Positions 31,070 to 43,281 of a stretch of DNA of 64,000 nucleotides are shown piece by piece; the stretch's first letter is position 1, and each line of letters opens with the position of its first letter. The translations under genes and the position numbers were made by a program. Where the stretch lies: positions 15,003,484 through 15,067,483 of the forward strand of contig CM055097.1 in assembly GCA_029204225.1 (NCBI GenBank), read 5' to 3'. The notes under the pieces were generated by a model that ran no database searches, was not told the DNA's origin, and was given only the letters and a program-made list of their open reading frames with translations. The stretch comes from Diphasiastrum complanatum (lineage: Eukaryota; Streptophyta; Lycopodiopsida; Lycopodiales; Lycopodiaceae).

Positions 31070-32144
31070 TTATAAGTAAATATGGTGGATATAGTGTAAA
31101 TGGCGAAAAAATGAAAAAACTGTCATTTTTATATAATCGATATAGCGTATTTTTCCATCGTAGTAACCGTGACCAAATGGACACAAAAATGAAAAGATTG
31201 CATCTTCTAATGTGACGAATTGTTTTTGTTCAGTCACTAACGACAATCCAGAAACTTTTGTTCTAAACATTGATGTTTTATTTCTTTCATGCGTTGTTTC
31301 TCTAATCCGTAAATTTGAATATGTATATATGTCATCTTTTTGAATATCTTGTTTTTTGCTACAGGACATTACGACTTGTAATAATGTAAATACGCATTCA
31401 AAAAATGGATCAATTTCAATGTTCTCGAACCCATGTACTTCAGTTTTTAACATTTTCTAAAACTAAGCTAATGAATAGATGGTAGCACTTAAGTTTCAGC
31501 ACTATATTCATATACGCTCAAAAAAGTTCTTGATATCGGATTGTGCAAAATATTTTGTCGTAGAACACTTTGCAATTCTTCTTTATCATCAGCATTCGTA
31601 TATCTATTCGAATTGCAAGCAATAAGATTGTCGAAAAGCGATCTTTTTTCAAGTTGTCCTATCACGAACGAGTTTATGCGTCGAGTCACATCTACTGAAA
31701 CATCTATTATCGATAACAATTGTAAACATGACACATGTATCTTAAAAAGAGAGCGCACATACGTAGGCGAAGAAAATACTATGTAGTTATCCTATCTGGA
31801 TAAGTTTTACATAAATCGCATGTATACCAATGTTTTTATTCGTCATTTATATATGTATATTTCCATAAAAAAAAGTATTAGTTATTTCATATGGTGGGAC
31901 GTTTTCATTCGAATTTTGAAGTTTCATTATGTTCCTTCTTGAATAAATTCGTACTTCCACATGTAGAACAACATTTCATTTGTCCGATAATTTCCATACA
32001 AATGGTTTTCCACAAATCTTGATATTCTTGTGTTTTAAACCATTCATCGACATACGACATAAATTGTTTTCTTTTTTCTTGGAAAACATTCTCTTTCACG
32101 ATTATACGTCTTTCAGTTAACGTTCGTTTCGTTCCTAATTGCAT
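31070..32144 (-). other. Block of three unidentified minus-strand open frames
   Basis: Three adjacent frames on one strand: 32144-31905 (79 codons; basic, with CCSTCGSTNLF, a CxxC knuckle-like motif near the end), 31758-31489 (89 codons; VDVTRRINSFVIGQLEKRSL and PISRTFLSVYEY), 31453-31070 (127 codons; FFECVFTLLQVVMSCSKKQD and EDAIFSFLCPFGHG). Each is in a different frame, with gaps of 146 and 35 bp. Their amino-acid composition looks protein-like rather than random, but I recognise no family. They may be one gene broken by frameshifts, exons of a host gene, or a DNA-virus-like insertion. No function is proposed. Confidence 0.3.
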
Positions 32145-32149
32145 TTTTT

Positions 32150-33840
32150 ATCAGACAATTGACTATGTGTTTAGGAATTCAAAGCAAACAATTTTTTTAT
32201 TTTTTTTTCTCAAAAATTGTTTCTACTAAGTATTTAGTACAAATTGATATTATTCGCCTTACGCCAAAACACGAGACTTGTAATGCGAATCGAGATTATT
32301 TGTCTAATATTAATTTTTGATTTTTTCTGATGTAGATTTCAACTATGGAAATAAACAATGAAAGATGAAACAATCATCATGTGTTAGTCATTGTAAAAAA
32401 GAAACAAACTAAAAAATATTTAAAATAATAATAATTTCGTACAATTTTTTTTTTTGGAATAAAATTGTATGTGTCATAAAAAACAAGCGACTTGTACTAA
32501 AATAACAAATTAAAATTCATAACATTGGAACTGTACCATGTACTAAATTTTCTAAGAAAAACAATATTTGAATAAAAAACAATGATTAATTTTCAATACT
32601 CTGTAATAGATAGGAATTCTAAATGCAATGCACATAATTCTCAGAACAATTGCATATAAGATTACATTCATTGGAATTAATACTGAAGGATTGTCAAAGT
32701 TCAAGATGCAAAATATTTTCCAAGATCGAAAATATTGGAAAAGCATCGTATGTATTGAGCTATCTTCTAATCTTGAAAACGGCATGACTTATTGTGATAT
32801 GGATTGTTGATAACAAAGTCTATGCAAAGAGTTCGTCAAAGAGTCTCTAAAATCCTTACTATTATATTTCTTACACATCGCTACTATTAGGTGATACCAA
32901 CTATCAGAGATATATGAGAATTTTGTATCGTCCAATCTGACCATATGATGCTATTGGAAGTATGATAAGACAATAGAATTCAGGTAATTAATGGCTAAGC
33001 TCTAGGCAACGTGAGATACGTTCTTAGACTTGTGGATATATGAGATGAAATATTTTTAATTGTTTCAAAATGATATCAATAGGTCACAGGCACATTTCGT
33101 TTTAGACTTTTAGGCCTATTACAGATTCTACGGATAGTAATCGTGTATTCATATGGTTTTCGATATTTTTGTAGTTCATTTCCTACAACTTTTCAGCTTT
33201 ACAATTGTATAAGTTACACGCTTATTTACTTGTTCGCATATGGACTGAGATTCCAGTTTGTATTGTACAGTACATATTTTGTGTGATGCACCACTGGTGC
33301 CCAACAGGGGATAGATGATCTGATGCGTATGGATACGTTACATATGTATCAACACATCCAACGTTGGATGTGCATATTTGTCAAGCATTGTCTACACTTT
33401 GACATGAACACATATACGAATAAATAAAAATGATAAACATCAATGATACGTATCATTATTTACAGAGGTTCGTACACGAGAGAGGCCATTGCATGCACAT
33501 GCCTATGGTTTCTTTCATGTTGTAAAGATACGAGGGTAAAAGAGCTCCCTGCCTACGAGTGGCGGGCGCTCTGGACATAAACACATACAAGAAGAAACAT
33601 CAAAAACCGAAACATAATTTTCTCCAGCTCGAACTCCAGCTCCAAGTGCATGAATTTCATCTCCAAATCTAGCATAAACTCCATCTCCATCTCTGTCTCT
33701 AGCATTATTTCGATTTGCAGCTCCATGTCCATATTAATGGCCCTTTTTTATTTACCCTTGCAGATTTGCATCATCCAAGATCATGTATGTTACTGCTACA
33801 ATCAAAGTGCATGATGCGAAAATGCATTTGAACTTGTAAA
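32150..33840. other. AT-rich spacer, no gene seen
   Basis: Low-complexity A/T runs, short open frames without recognised motifs. A phrase with CTCCAGCTC, CATCTCCA and CAGCTCCA variants (33625-33730) forms an imperfect short repeat. Confidence 0.5.
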
Positions 33841-33847
33841 TCAGTTG

Positions 33848-34007
<160 letters not shown>

Positions 34008-34009
34008 AG

Positions 34010-35360
34010 TGTCTTATATCATTGAAAATGCCATTTTATTTTCACAGGCAAAAGTTTAGATAATAACTGATGATAACTATTGTTTTGCTAGAATCATAAG
34101 TAACAAGCCCATTCTATTTGGATTAAAAATTCAATTAATTTAAATACGATAATGAAGATAAATTTTAGAACAAAATTATGTATTGTTTTTTTTATTCTCT
34201 AGACTTTAATAAATTCATAGATAGATAAACAATGGTTGGCAAAGATGGTATTGAAAAACTATTAGCTAATCTAAAGCTGAAATGTATTATGAATCGTATA
34301 AAAGAATTCGATTGTTTTGACAAAGAAAAGACCCACTAGAGATATTTGGAAACATCTTCTAATTTTTTTTTTAAGAAAAAGATTTTTTTAATTAAACGTC
34401 TTAAATTGATTGAATTCTTTGTTCAAACATACATGAATTTGAAATGGATGATTCATTTGATCAATTGTCCTATTTTAAAATATCTAATGAAAGCTTGAAA
34501 AAAAATACCAAATGAAAACATCAATGGGAGCAGAAGTTCAAACATGATATAGAATTCACTATTTCATTCCTAGTATCGATTCTTAATCCTCATGAATTAA
34601 TTAGAACTCGTAGTTCATGAAAAATCAATTGAAATAAAAACTACCATTGTTATGACTTATTAAAAAACTTTTGTTGTATAATGCCCTACTGCCGCACAAT
34701 TATAATAGATAGCATTTTTTTTACTCCTCAAATCAGTAGATTTTTCTTGAGTCGATATATATTTATATGCTGAAACAATTTTTCTTGATTCAATTTTAGA
34801 ATTAAAATTCGATTTTTGCTAGTTGTTGTTATCAACATTTTCAACTTAGACTTCGCGAGCATCATAAAACAAATGTGAGTTCTATCAAAAATTAAAAAAA
34901 TATCATTATTGTTATTCATTAGAAAAGAAATCATTGATCATAGATTTGTATTTTGTTCACTGATTTTATCTTCCATTTGTTTTATTGCACTTTGCAAGAC
35001 ATATCATTTATTTTTTTTATTTGAAACAACATCGAGAGAGCTTTGTAGAATATTTGAAATATTCTCGCAATGTTAGCATTTGATAGAAAAAGTCAGTTGT
35101 TAGAAAGCCATCTATTTGATTAAGTGTAAGATTGCAAAAAGAGTGATGGCAATTTTTCTCTCAATTTTATAAACTAGGAGATTCGTCTTTCTCCCAAATG
35201 TCAATGCAATGTGGAAAATGAAATTCGATATTTCTAAGATAAATTACAATTATTCTTCAATCAGACAAAATTAGGCTCAAGTTATTGATTCTTAGTCTTT
35301 CTTTGTTGAGCAAATAAGTTGTCCTCTCGATTGCTGGGAAATGAGTTCGAAAATAAACTA
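34010..35360. other. Very AT-rich spacer, no gene firmly seen
   Basis: On the plus strand 34250-34620 a stop-ridden reading (SNESLKKNTK, QKFKHDIEFTISFLVSILNP) has a faintly organelle-like look, reminiscent of plastid ycf1-type AT-rich coding DNA, but I cannot confirm it. Otherwise featureless. Confidence 0.3.
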
Positions 35361-35425
35361 CTAATTTCATGAGCTATAGAATGACTTGGATTCTATTATT
35401 GTGCGGGAGTTTAAAAATTGGAACC

Positions 35426-35690
35426 TCCGGTCGAGGTCTGAGTGGGTGCTCCGGTCGAGGTCTGAGTGGGTGCTCCGGTCGAGATCTGAGTGGGTGCTCC
35501 GTTCGAGATCTGAGTGGGTGCTCCGGTCGAGATCTGAGTGGGTGCTCCGGTCGAGATTTAACAGGATGCTTCGGTCGAGATCTGAGTGGGTGTTCCAGTC
35601 GAGATTTAACAGGATGCTCCGATCGAGATTTGACAGGAGTGCTCCGGTCGAGATTTTCCAGGAGTCCTTCAGTTGAGATTTGACAAAAAC
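35426..35690. repeat. 24-bp minisatellite, about 11 units
   Basis: Unit CGGTCGAGATCTGAGTGGGT plus GCTC, tandem and increasingly diverged to the right (variants with TTTAACAGGAT and TTTGACAGGAG). In one frame it reads as repeated SGCSGRDL, which is not taken as a real protein. Related to the minisatellite at 41.37-41.88 kb on the other side of the gypsy element. Confidence 0.9.
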
Positions 35691-36076
35691 CCTATATGGA
35701 GGAATGGAGTTGTGTGATGCAAGTGAAGAACTTTAGGGGGGAAAATATGATTGTGGCTCAAAGTAGAAGTTCTTATGGGAAAGAAGTATCTCAATGAATG
35801 ATTGTATGCTTAATTGAGAATATTGAAATATCATGAGATGAGCCTAAAGTGTGATAAATTTGTTTCATATGGTGTAGTCTATCATTTTTTCACCTAGAAC
35901 ATTCATGACAAATGGGTATTTATAGAAAAAGAAAATGCACATAAAGTAAGTAAGTACAGGTATGAATAATAAACAAGAAAAGAGTACAAAAATAGGCATG
36001 CAAAAAGAGAATAACAAGCAAGGAAATAAGAAGAAAAAAAAGTGTAAAATACATACCAGGAAAAAATTGTTAAATT

Positions 36077-37860
36077 GGATCAACAAAAAACAACTCCTCG
36101 TAATACCGCCATAGACGACCACCGTTGACAACAATGTCTAGGAGTATTCCGTCAAGTGTTTGTAGCTGGACTGCACCATTAGGAAAGATTTTATTGATAA
36201 CATATGGTCCCTCACTTCAGAATTTCAATTTGCCAGGGTGCTTTTTTGATGTATAAAGAAGCACCTGGTCACCTAAGTGTAAATACTTGTTGCACAAGTG
36301 ACGGTCATGCCAGGCCTTTTGATGTCTTTTGTTAACTAGTTTTCTGAACGACTACGCGGAAATTAAACTCCTCTAATATCAACAGCCATCAAGCTATATG
36401 TCCCGTTTTATAGGATTTATTAACAATATATAATAGGGCTTGATGGTCGGTGTAGAAGGCAAAGGTCTAGCCTAGTAAATAATGTCGTAGTTGTTGAACA
36501 GCATAGACCATTGCCAATGCTTCTCGCTCGGTTGTGGTATAGCTTACTTCAGTAGGCACCAGTTGCCTACTCAAGAAACGTATTGGGAAATCTTTGCCAT
36601 ACTCGTCCGGTTGTGCAAGAAGACCTCCAATGGCATACTTACTGGCGTCAGTATGCACATGGAACTCTTTCATAAAGTCTGGCAAACGGAGTATGGGTGC
36701 CGTTGTTTTCAACTTCTCAAAGGCTTTAATGCATTCTTCGGTCCATCGAGAATCTACCACAATTAAATAAACGAGGCGTGCCTTGCTGGCATAATCGATT
36801 ATAAAGATGCGATAATAATTTGTGTGACCGAGGAAGATGTAAACTTTTTTCACTGTTGCAAGGGCATTTCAACTATTACCTTGATTTTTGAAGGGTCGGT
36901 AGAAATATCATCCTTTGAAATTAAATCTCCGATTGCTACCCCATGGGTGACCCAGATTTGACACTTGTTAGGGTTTAGTGAAATTTCAAATCTACAACAG
37001 CGAATGAAGATTTTCTCTAGTGCGTCAAGGTGGATAGCCGCGGAGGAATGTACACCCAGATCATCAAGATAAATCTTGACAATCCGATGTAATAGGTCTT
37101 GGAAGGCCAGTTGCATGACCCTCTGAAATGTTGAAGGGGCGGTGCATAAGCCAAAAGGCATGACATTATAAGCATAAACCCCATTTTCTATGGCAAAGGC
37201 CGTTTTATGTTTATCTTCAGGGGCTATTTGGACAAGGAAATAACCGTTGAATCCATCCAAGAAGCTGAAAGATTCAGCTCCTACCATTTCCTCTAAGATT
37301 TGGGTCGTTAAAGGTAAGGGAATTTGGTCTTTCTTCGTAACCGCATTAAGGTTCTTGAGATCGACACAAATACGAAGTTTGCGGTTTTTCTCGGGTACAA
37401 CCACAATGGGTGATACCCAAGCCAGTTTCCAGCAATTTTTTAATATCTTCATCGATTCTCTCGTGATAGACGAGGTTACTTCTGTAAGGTTTAGCCCTAA
37501 CAGGCTTAGCGTTGTCTTCTAAAGAAATCGTATGGACTGCTACATCAGATGGGATTCCATTCATTTCGGTATAGTTCCATGCAAATACGTCCCTGTATTT
37601 GCAAAGTAAAGTTTCCAGATCAAAAAGTTGTTCGGACGAAAGGTGTGTACCAACATGAACTATTCGATCCATCTCCTCGTCAGGATCTTTAAGGTTTAAC
37701 GACATCGTTTTAGCTGGTCCTTCAAAGGAGTTGGAACTTGGTGTAGGTTCCCGGTGTGGCTGTGGTAACTGGATAACAACATCATCTATTGTGAAATCTT
37801 TAAACTTTCGTGGGAGATCAAAAGGTGATTCCACAAAGATTTCTGAAACTTTGAGAATCA
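36077..37860 (-). pseudogene. Ty3/gypsy pol: RT, RNase H, and integrase C-terminal tail (core deleted)
   Basis: Minus strand. Pre-RT 37861-37440 (DVFAWNYTEMNGIPSDVAVH), then RT 37452-36880 (SPIVVVPEKNRKLRICVDLK, MPFGLCTAPSTFQRVM, catalytic IYLDDLGVHS). A frameshift near 36870 leads into RNase H (FLGHTNYYRIF, FHVHTDASKYAIGGLLAQPD, SYTTTEREALAMVYAVQQLR) and YTDHQALLYIV. Near 36340 RNase H jumps straight to the integrase tail (GDQVLLYTSKKHPGKLKF, GPYVINKIFPNGAVQL, GRLWRYYEE). The whole zinc-finger and D,D,E core is missing. The style of the tail suits the Tat/Athila-type lineage rather than the chromoviruses elsewhere in the window. Confidence 0.85.
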
Positions 37861-39010
37861 TTTGAGCTGAGTCACTACTTGATGTGGAAGTTTGGTCTGA
37901 TTGTTGGTTTCTGTCTCTTTAGACAAGGGCTTAATCGGCTGCTTAAGCTTCTCACACATCTGTTTTTGACGCTCAGTTAATTTTGTATCAATAAGTTTAT
38001 TTTTCTGTAACCGAGGTTTTTGAGGGTTTTGAGTGGGCGGTGTTGTTGCCTCACTTATCAAGTCGTCATCGATTGTATCCCAGACTTCATCTGGATACAT
38101 GTCCCATGTGTAGACTTTGGGCTTAGGCCTATACGCGTGTGTGTTGGGTACTTTGGATGTCAGTTGGACGTGAGTCAATGGCCCTGGTGACTTGATCTCC
38201 TGAGAAATTGATTTTGGCGGATAACGTTGGGCATCTAGATAAAGGAGTACATGTTCATCCGTCATTTCAACATCATCCATGGAAAGAATACCTTCTTTCG
38301 AAACATGGGCGGTAGAGACGCTAGGTTCTCTTGGGCACCAAGCTATAGAATCGGGTCAATCATCATAAGTGGGATGATGGGTGTATCAATGTCTGTAGAA
38401 GATAATAGAATATCCACATCTTCTGCAGCGGTTTCGATACGACATCGGTTGGAATCAGCACAGTCCACAGTGGCTAGTGCTTGACCCCAATCGATTATGT
38501 CTGTGGATCTCGTATAGTGGCCTTTTGGTTGGATCAGGACACTATCTGATTCGGCATAAGCTGTTGATGACCAATCATCATAAACTTTAGCGGGCTTGAC
38601 ATGGCCAGTTGAGTCAACAATGACTCGTTTGTCGTGATTTTGCTTTGCTTCCAATCTTGGACAACGCCTGCCATCTGGAGCCAAGGTGTACCAAGTAGGA
38701 GTTTATAAGTATTGGCATCTTCTGGTAAGTCTAAGATGACACAATCGATTACAAATTTGACACCTACTATTCGAACCTTGATATTTGATAAATGACCAGT
38801 AGGGTCTGTAACTCATTGATCAGCCATGCAAAGTTTGTATCGTGGTTGACCGAGGTATAGAAGCCCCATGAATTTGCCAATGACAAAGCCATTATATTGA
38901 CGCCTGATCCACTATCAAGGATAGCGGATACTGAAGGATAGTCTTTATAGGACAAAGGCAAGGTGATGCTAGTCCCCTTAGCAACACCTATATTCAGCAA
39001 ATTCATAGGA
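37858..39010 (-). pseudogene. Ty3/gypsy protease and spacer region
   Basis: Protease is recognised at 39006-38860 by the active-site motif AILDSGSGVNIM followed by a hydrophobic helix-like stretch. 38684-38343 and 38280-37858 are open but unassigned spacer (for example DIIDWGQALATVD and DEVWDTIDDDLISE), acidic, as is common between protease and RT in this lineage. Several frame changes separate them. Confidence 0.7.
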
Positions 39011-39045
39011 ATTTGGAGAATTTCAAGAATCTCTTCTGTTTTTTG

Positions 39046-40260
39046 CTAGTCATCAGGAATAGTAGGTAGCTGAAAACTACGATGGATATAGCGTTGAAGC
39101 CTGGTGAAAGATTTTATCATGCTATGGAATGGCATAGTGAGTTGGGCTTGCAGGAAGTTAAAAAATACTTCAAGTCCCTGTAGGGATTGCTCTTTGTCAA
39201 GGATCTGAGAGGATAACAGACTTTCCGTATATTCTTCCTCTCGTAGATTCATTGTACTATCTTTGTTCCACGTTTGGGTCTGGGTAGTCTTTGGGTAATG
39301 TGGAAGCTGTCAAGTGGCTTCCATGTGGGTTAGCTGATTTAGCATTGTTTTGTTGTTGTTCTTGGTGTTGGCGTTGTGCTCTAGTGAGAACTCTAACAAG
39401 TTCGGATGATATATGACATGCTGGAAGGATCCTATTAGGTTGTTTAGGATAGTCTTTAAAGCTATGTTTGCAAACACAGTCTGGACACTCCACATGGTAT
39501 TGGTTCTTAACTTTACAGTCAACCATGAAGTGGCCAGTTTCACCACAAATAAAACAACGATTGCTCATTGGGCCTGTGGCAATAGCATACTTATCTTGGA
39601 TGGCTAGCTATGCTGGATTTTCTAGTGGTGTGGAATACTCATCCCGTTTACACGAGCATGAGTTGTCGGTTTGACATTGTTGAGAACTAGCATATGGGAG
39701 TGTTGTATTGTGATGATATGAGTGATCGCAGGAGTTTTCTACAAGACGTGTTCGTGCAGATTCTCGAGGGTGTCTATGTTTTTGTGATCCTAGATCAGGT
39801 TGTGCCCTTGGAGGTGGTCCTAAGAGTGTCATTGCGGTTGAGGTTCATTTCTAGATTGTCTGGGAAACTCTTGTATATGGACTTGGTTGTTTCGTGATGG
39901 ATAGTGGTAATTTTGGTTTTGTGAAACAAACTGGTGTCAAGGAGGTTGATAATGTCCCCCTGACTGGTTGTGAGGCTGGTTCTTCGAGTTATAATAGCAA
40001 TAGAGTGAGGTATGATCCATAAAGTCGCAAATGTCACATTTGAACAATATCTGGGACCAGTTGGTAGGAAGGGCACTCATTGCCAATGTGTGCACCTTGA
40101 CATTGAGGGCACCAAGTATTCTCTCGTCTATGGTGAATTTGGCCATTGGGTAACTGACCTAGCATCGAACTCTGGATAGACTTAAGAGTGTTTTGAAACT
40201 CTTTCGTAAGTTTCTCCATTTGTTGCTGGTGTTGTTGGTTAAGCAACTCCATTTGTGTCT
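39046..40260 (-). pseudogene. Ty3/gypsy Gag C-terminal half with three zinc knuckles
   Basis: Three retroviral-type knuckles occur in succession on the minus strand in shifting frames: CPQCQGAHIGNEC (about 40105-40070), CDICDFMDHTSLYC (about 40040-40000) and CFICGETGHFMVDC (39556-39515). A Gln-rich coiled stretch (LLNQQHQQQMEKLTKEFQNT) precedes them. Three knuckles is more than the usual one or two. The frames are broken between 40260 and 39570, so the protein is not made intact. Confidence 0.75.
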
Positions 40261-40273
40261 TCCATAATTGTTC

Positions 40274-41047
40274 TCATGTTTCCTCGTTTGGTCGAGCTTC
40301 TTGGACAGCACGATGTGCTCTCCGTTCACGTGGCTCATTGATATCTGATCCCTCGTCTTCTTCCCAAATGGCATCAGACATGGCTTGTTTCAATGATGTG
40401 TATTCATCATTGGAGCAAAGTTCACGTCGTATCCATTGTGGGAGTCCAATGAGGAACCAAATTATGAGCATAGATTCAGTTGGTTGTTCTTGTACGTGAC
40501 TTTTTAATCTTTTAAATCTTTCTATGTAGTCACGTATTTTCTCATCTTTTGTCATTTTGATATTACTCAACTTGACAAAAGGCCTTTCGATCAAATGAAA
40601 TGGCTTGAATCTTTTGATAAATGCTTCCTTCAAGAGTGACCAGTCTCGTTTATCTTCACGATCAAGGTTAAAAAACCATTCTCGTGCTCGATCGATCATG
40701 GTCATCGAGAAGAGCTGAACCATGGCTTCTGGTGATGTCTCGCCATAGACATCACATGCATTCTCAAAGACTTGAAGAAATCTTTGAGGGTCAGTGTTGT
40801 CGTCGTACTTAGGTAAATCTAACTTGGGAGTACGTTTTTCAGTACGCGAAATATTATTTGCAAAAGCTCCATTTAAGTGAGCTCGTGCATGTGAAGATTC
40901 TGCCGCACGAAAGTGTGGTCGATCGTATGGAGCTTCAAATCGCATGGGTTCCCATCTGTCAAATGCGTTGGTGGATGGCTCTTGGACTTGGGATTTCATC
41001 CTAGAATATCTATTGAATTGAGCATGTTCGGTAGATGGAGATACCAT
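40274..41047 (-). CDS. Ty3/gypsy Gag capsid domain (open for 257 codons)
   Basis: Structural protein of the retrotransposon particle. Minus strand; ATG at 41047. The retrotransposon Gag core is clear: KLDLPKYDDNTDPQRFLQVF, ENACDVYGETSPEAMVQLFS, REWFFNLDREDKRDWSLLKE, AFIKRF and YIERFKRLKSHVQEQ. It ends in a charged stretch at TAA/TGA near 40274, where a frameshift separates it from the zinc-knuckle part. Length and order agree with Gag of gypsy elements. The upstream 5' region (41050-41300) holds an 18-T run; no primer binding site was recognised. Confidence 0.8.
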   Translation of the reverse strand: MVSPSTEHAQFNRYSRMKSQVQEPSTNAFDRWEPMRFEAPYDRPHFRAAESSHARAHLNGAFANNISRTEKRTPKLDLPKYDDNTDPQRFLQVFENACDVYGETSPEAMVQLFSMTMIDRAREWFFNLDREDKRDWSLLKEAFIKRFKPFHLIERPFVKLSNIKMTKDEKIRDYIERFKRLKSHVQEQPTESMLIIWFLIGLPQWIRRELCSNDEYTSLKQAMSDAIWEEDEGSDINEPRERRAHRAVQEARPNEET

Positions 41048-41369
41048 CTCTGGTGGATAGTCCTCTGTGGAATTCGGATCTTAAGGACGATCCATAGCAA
41101 CTCTAGAGTACCTTAGGATTGGGTAAGTAGGCCTCTTGGACTCTGTAGTAACTAGACTGGTGTTTGTTTGTTTTTTTTTTTTTTTTTTAAATATTAGTCA
41201 GAGACTAATAATGTGGTGGTGTCCAAATGGCACGGTTGTTTTGTTTTTTGGTGTTAGGATTTTGCAATAAAGTTGGAAAGAACTGTGGTGTTTGGCAAAC
41301 ATTGATACCTCGTCAAATAATAAAGTAGACTTTGTTTTGAAGTTGACTTGATAGGAAATCCTCAGTTGA

Positions 41370-41880
41370 GAATTGATAGAAAGGTCCGGTCGAGAGTTGA
41401 GGGAATGGCTTTGGTTGAGACCAGATAAAGTACTTCAGTCGAGATCTTGTAGAGTACTTCGGTCGAGATCCAACAGAGTGCGTCAGTTGAGATCCAACAA
41501 AATGCTTCGGTCGAGATCTAACAGAGTGCGCCGATCGAGACCTGATAGAAGGCTTCGGTTGAGATTTGAGAGAAAGCTCCGGTCGAGATTTGACAGGATG
41601 CCTTCGACCGAGTTTTGACAAGAATGCCTTCGGTCGAGATCAGGACGGAAGGCTTCGGTCGAGATTCAACAGAAAGCTTCCGTTGAGATTTGATAGACAG
41701 CTTCCGGTTGAGATCTTACAAGATGCCTGTTGTTGATAATTGACAGAGTGTCTCCGGTTGAAAAGTAATTGAAAGGCACCGGTTGAGATGCGACAGAAGG
41801 TCTGTGGTCGAGATGTCAACAAAAAGGCTCGGGTGAGATCTGATCGATGAGCATCGGTTGAGGTTTAACTTAGGACTTGG
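41370..41880. repeat. Diverged ~24-28-bp minisatellite, about 18 units
   Basis: Units of the form CTTCGGTCGAGATCTAACAG AGTG and CTCCGGTCGAGATTTGACAG, clearly the same family as the array at 35.4 kb but more diverged. Positioned upstream of Gag in minus sense, where the 5' LTR or leader should lie. Confidence 0.85.
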
Positions 41881-43280
41881 CAAGATATTTTGAGTAGTGA
41901 TTCGATCGAGAGTTGGTGTGTAGTTTCAGTAGGTGAATGAAACAAGATTCGATCCGGTCCAGATGAGAGTCGTGGAGGTCAGCTAGGTAAGGAGCGTGAA
42001 GCCTCGGTCGAAAACGGAGTTGTACATCGGTCGAGACCAAAGTGACGAGCTCAGTAAAGATGCGTGGGCGATGGTTTGGCAGCATAGATCAAAAAGGTTT
42101 GACGTGGATAAGTGTCTGTGTAGATGTGGAAATGACATCAAATGTTCACAGATTTCAACCGAATCTGTGAACATGATTCTTTTTTCTTACTTCTATTCTC
42201 TTCTTTGTTACTTCAGATGGTTACCGCTCTAGAAACCGAGTGTTTCTGCCCGTTTCCAGTAGCCAGTTCTTTATAGTAAAGTCTTCTTGCTTAGAATGGT
42301 TCCCAAGCAGAACTATGCCTTAGTAGTTTGCAATGTGCATTCCCAGCCTGTCAGTGGGATGAAATGGATACGTTCACTCAGCCACATGCATTTACAAGCC
42401 ATGCAACCATTCCTAGCTCAATCTTAGATCAACGTTCTGAACGAGGAGCAAATCTACAATCATCTACCAAATTATCTTAGAAAATCAGGGAATAATGCAA
42501 TAACAAGATTAAGCTACTCAACAAGAAACAAGAAACAAGAAACAAGAAAGGTAACTACCTAACAGCATTCTAGCAGCCCAAGAATCAAGAAACACCCATT
42601 TTTTGATGCTTGGAATACCCAAGAACAATCAAGGACAAAATTGTTAGTGAATATGCAAAATCAGATCCACAATCTCAACCTCTATAGTTTACCTGCATGC
42701 TGAAACTACAAATCAAGAAACAAGGAAGTTAATCCACATATACATTCCGCAAAGCAAGAAAGTAAGCAAGAGATCTAATTAATCCACAATCACAAAAAGA
42801 AATCAGAACATGCTCATAGGAATTTCACTCAAGAAGATTGCCATGAACAAGGAGCTTTACAATTGCCAAGAACTCGTGGAAGATCTTCTTTATTCAATCA
42901 AGAGAAATGACAATACAATCAAAGCTCCCTCACAAGAGAGGGGGGGCCTTAAATAAGCAAGAGGGCTACCCATGTGGAGCCCAAGTGGCAATTCCACTAA
43001 CTTAGAAACTACAAGTGGAAAAAGCCCTTCCACTAGAGGTCACCATCAAAAGGTGGCTCACTCTAAATTATTTAAGGGGGTCTGCACTTATTTACATTGC
43101 CTAGGAAATATTACTAGCTCCTACATGGTCGTTCCTTCTCTGGGATACACCACGTAGGCTCACATAGATAATAACTGTCATCCTGGCTAGTAATCCTCGG
43201 CCTTCATGCTCGGCTCTCAGCTTCTTCTGCTCTCCTCCTTCTGAGACCTCCTTGGTCATGGGTGAGAGATACTCTGTGTC
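41881..43280. other. Spacer, no gene seen
   Basis: Contains further GGTCGAGA words to about 42035, a short direct repeat CAAGAAACAAGAAACAAGAA (about 42527-42548), and at 42860-43150 LTR-like sequence before a minus-strand copia fragment (possible end of that copy's LTR/3' side). No coding sequence recognised. Confidence 0.4.
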
Positions 43281-43281
43281 T

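Noticed and set aside
31070-32144. Naming the ORF block as a giant-virus insertion
   Set aside because: No core gene of such viruses could be recognised, so it is kept only as an unexplained block.
34250-34620. Possible plastid ycf1-like insertion
   Set aside because: Resemblance is impressionistic and rests on a stop-ridden frame in very AT-rich DNA; a search against plastid genomes would be needed.
35369-35683. Frame encoding SGCSGRDL repeats
   Set aside because: Translation of the 24-bp minisatellite; unit length is a multiple of three so frames stay open by arithmetic.
35426-35690. Regular repeats that might suggest a CRISPR array
   Set aside because: Units abut without unique spacers, and the surroundings are plant retroelements. 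It is a minisatellite.
41373-41621. Arg/Ser-rich frames on both strands
   Set aside because: Readings of the second minisatellite array.
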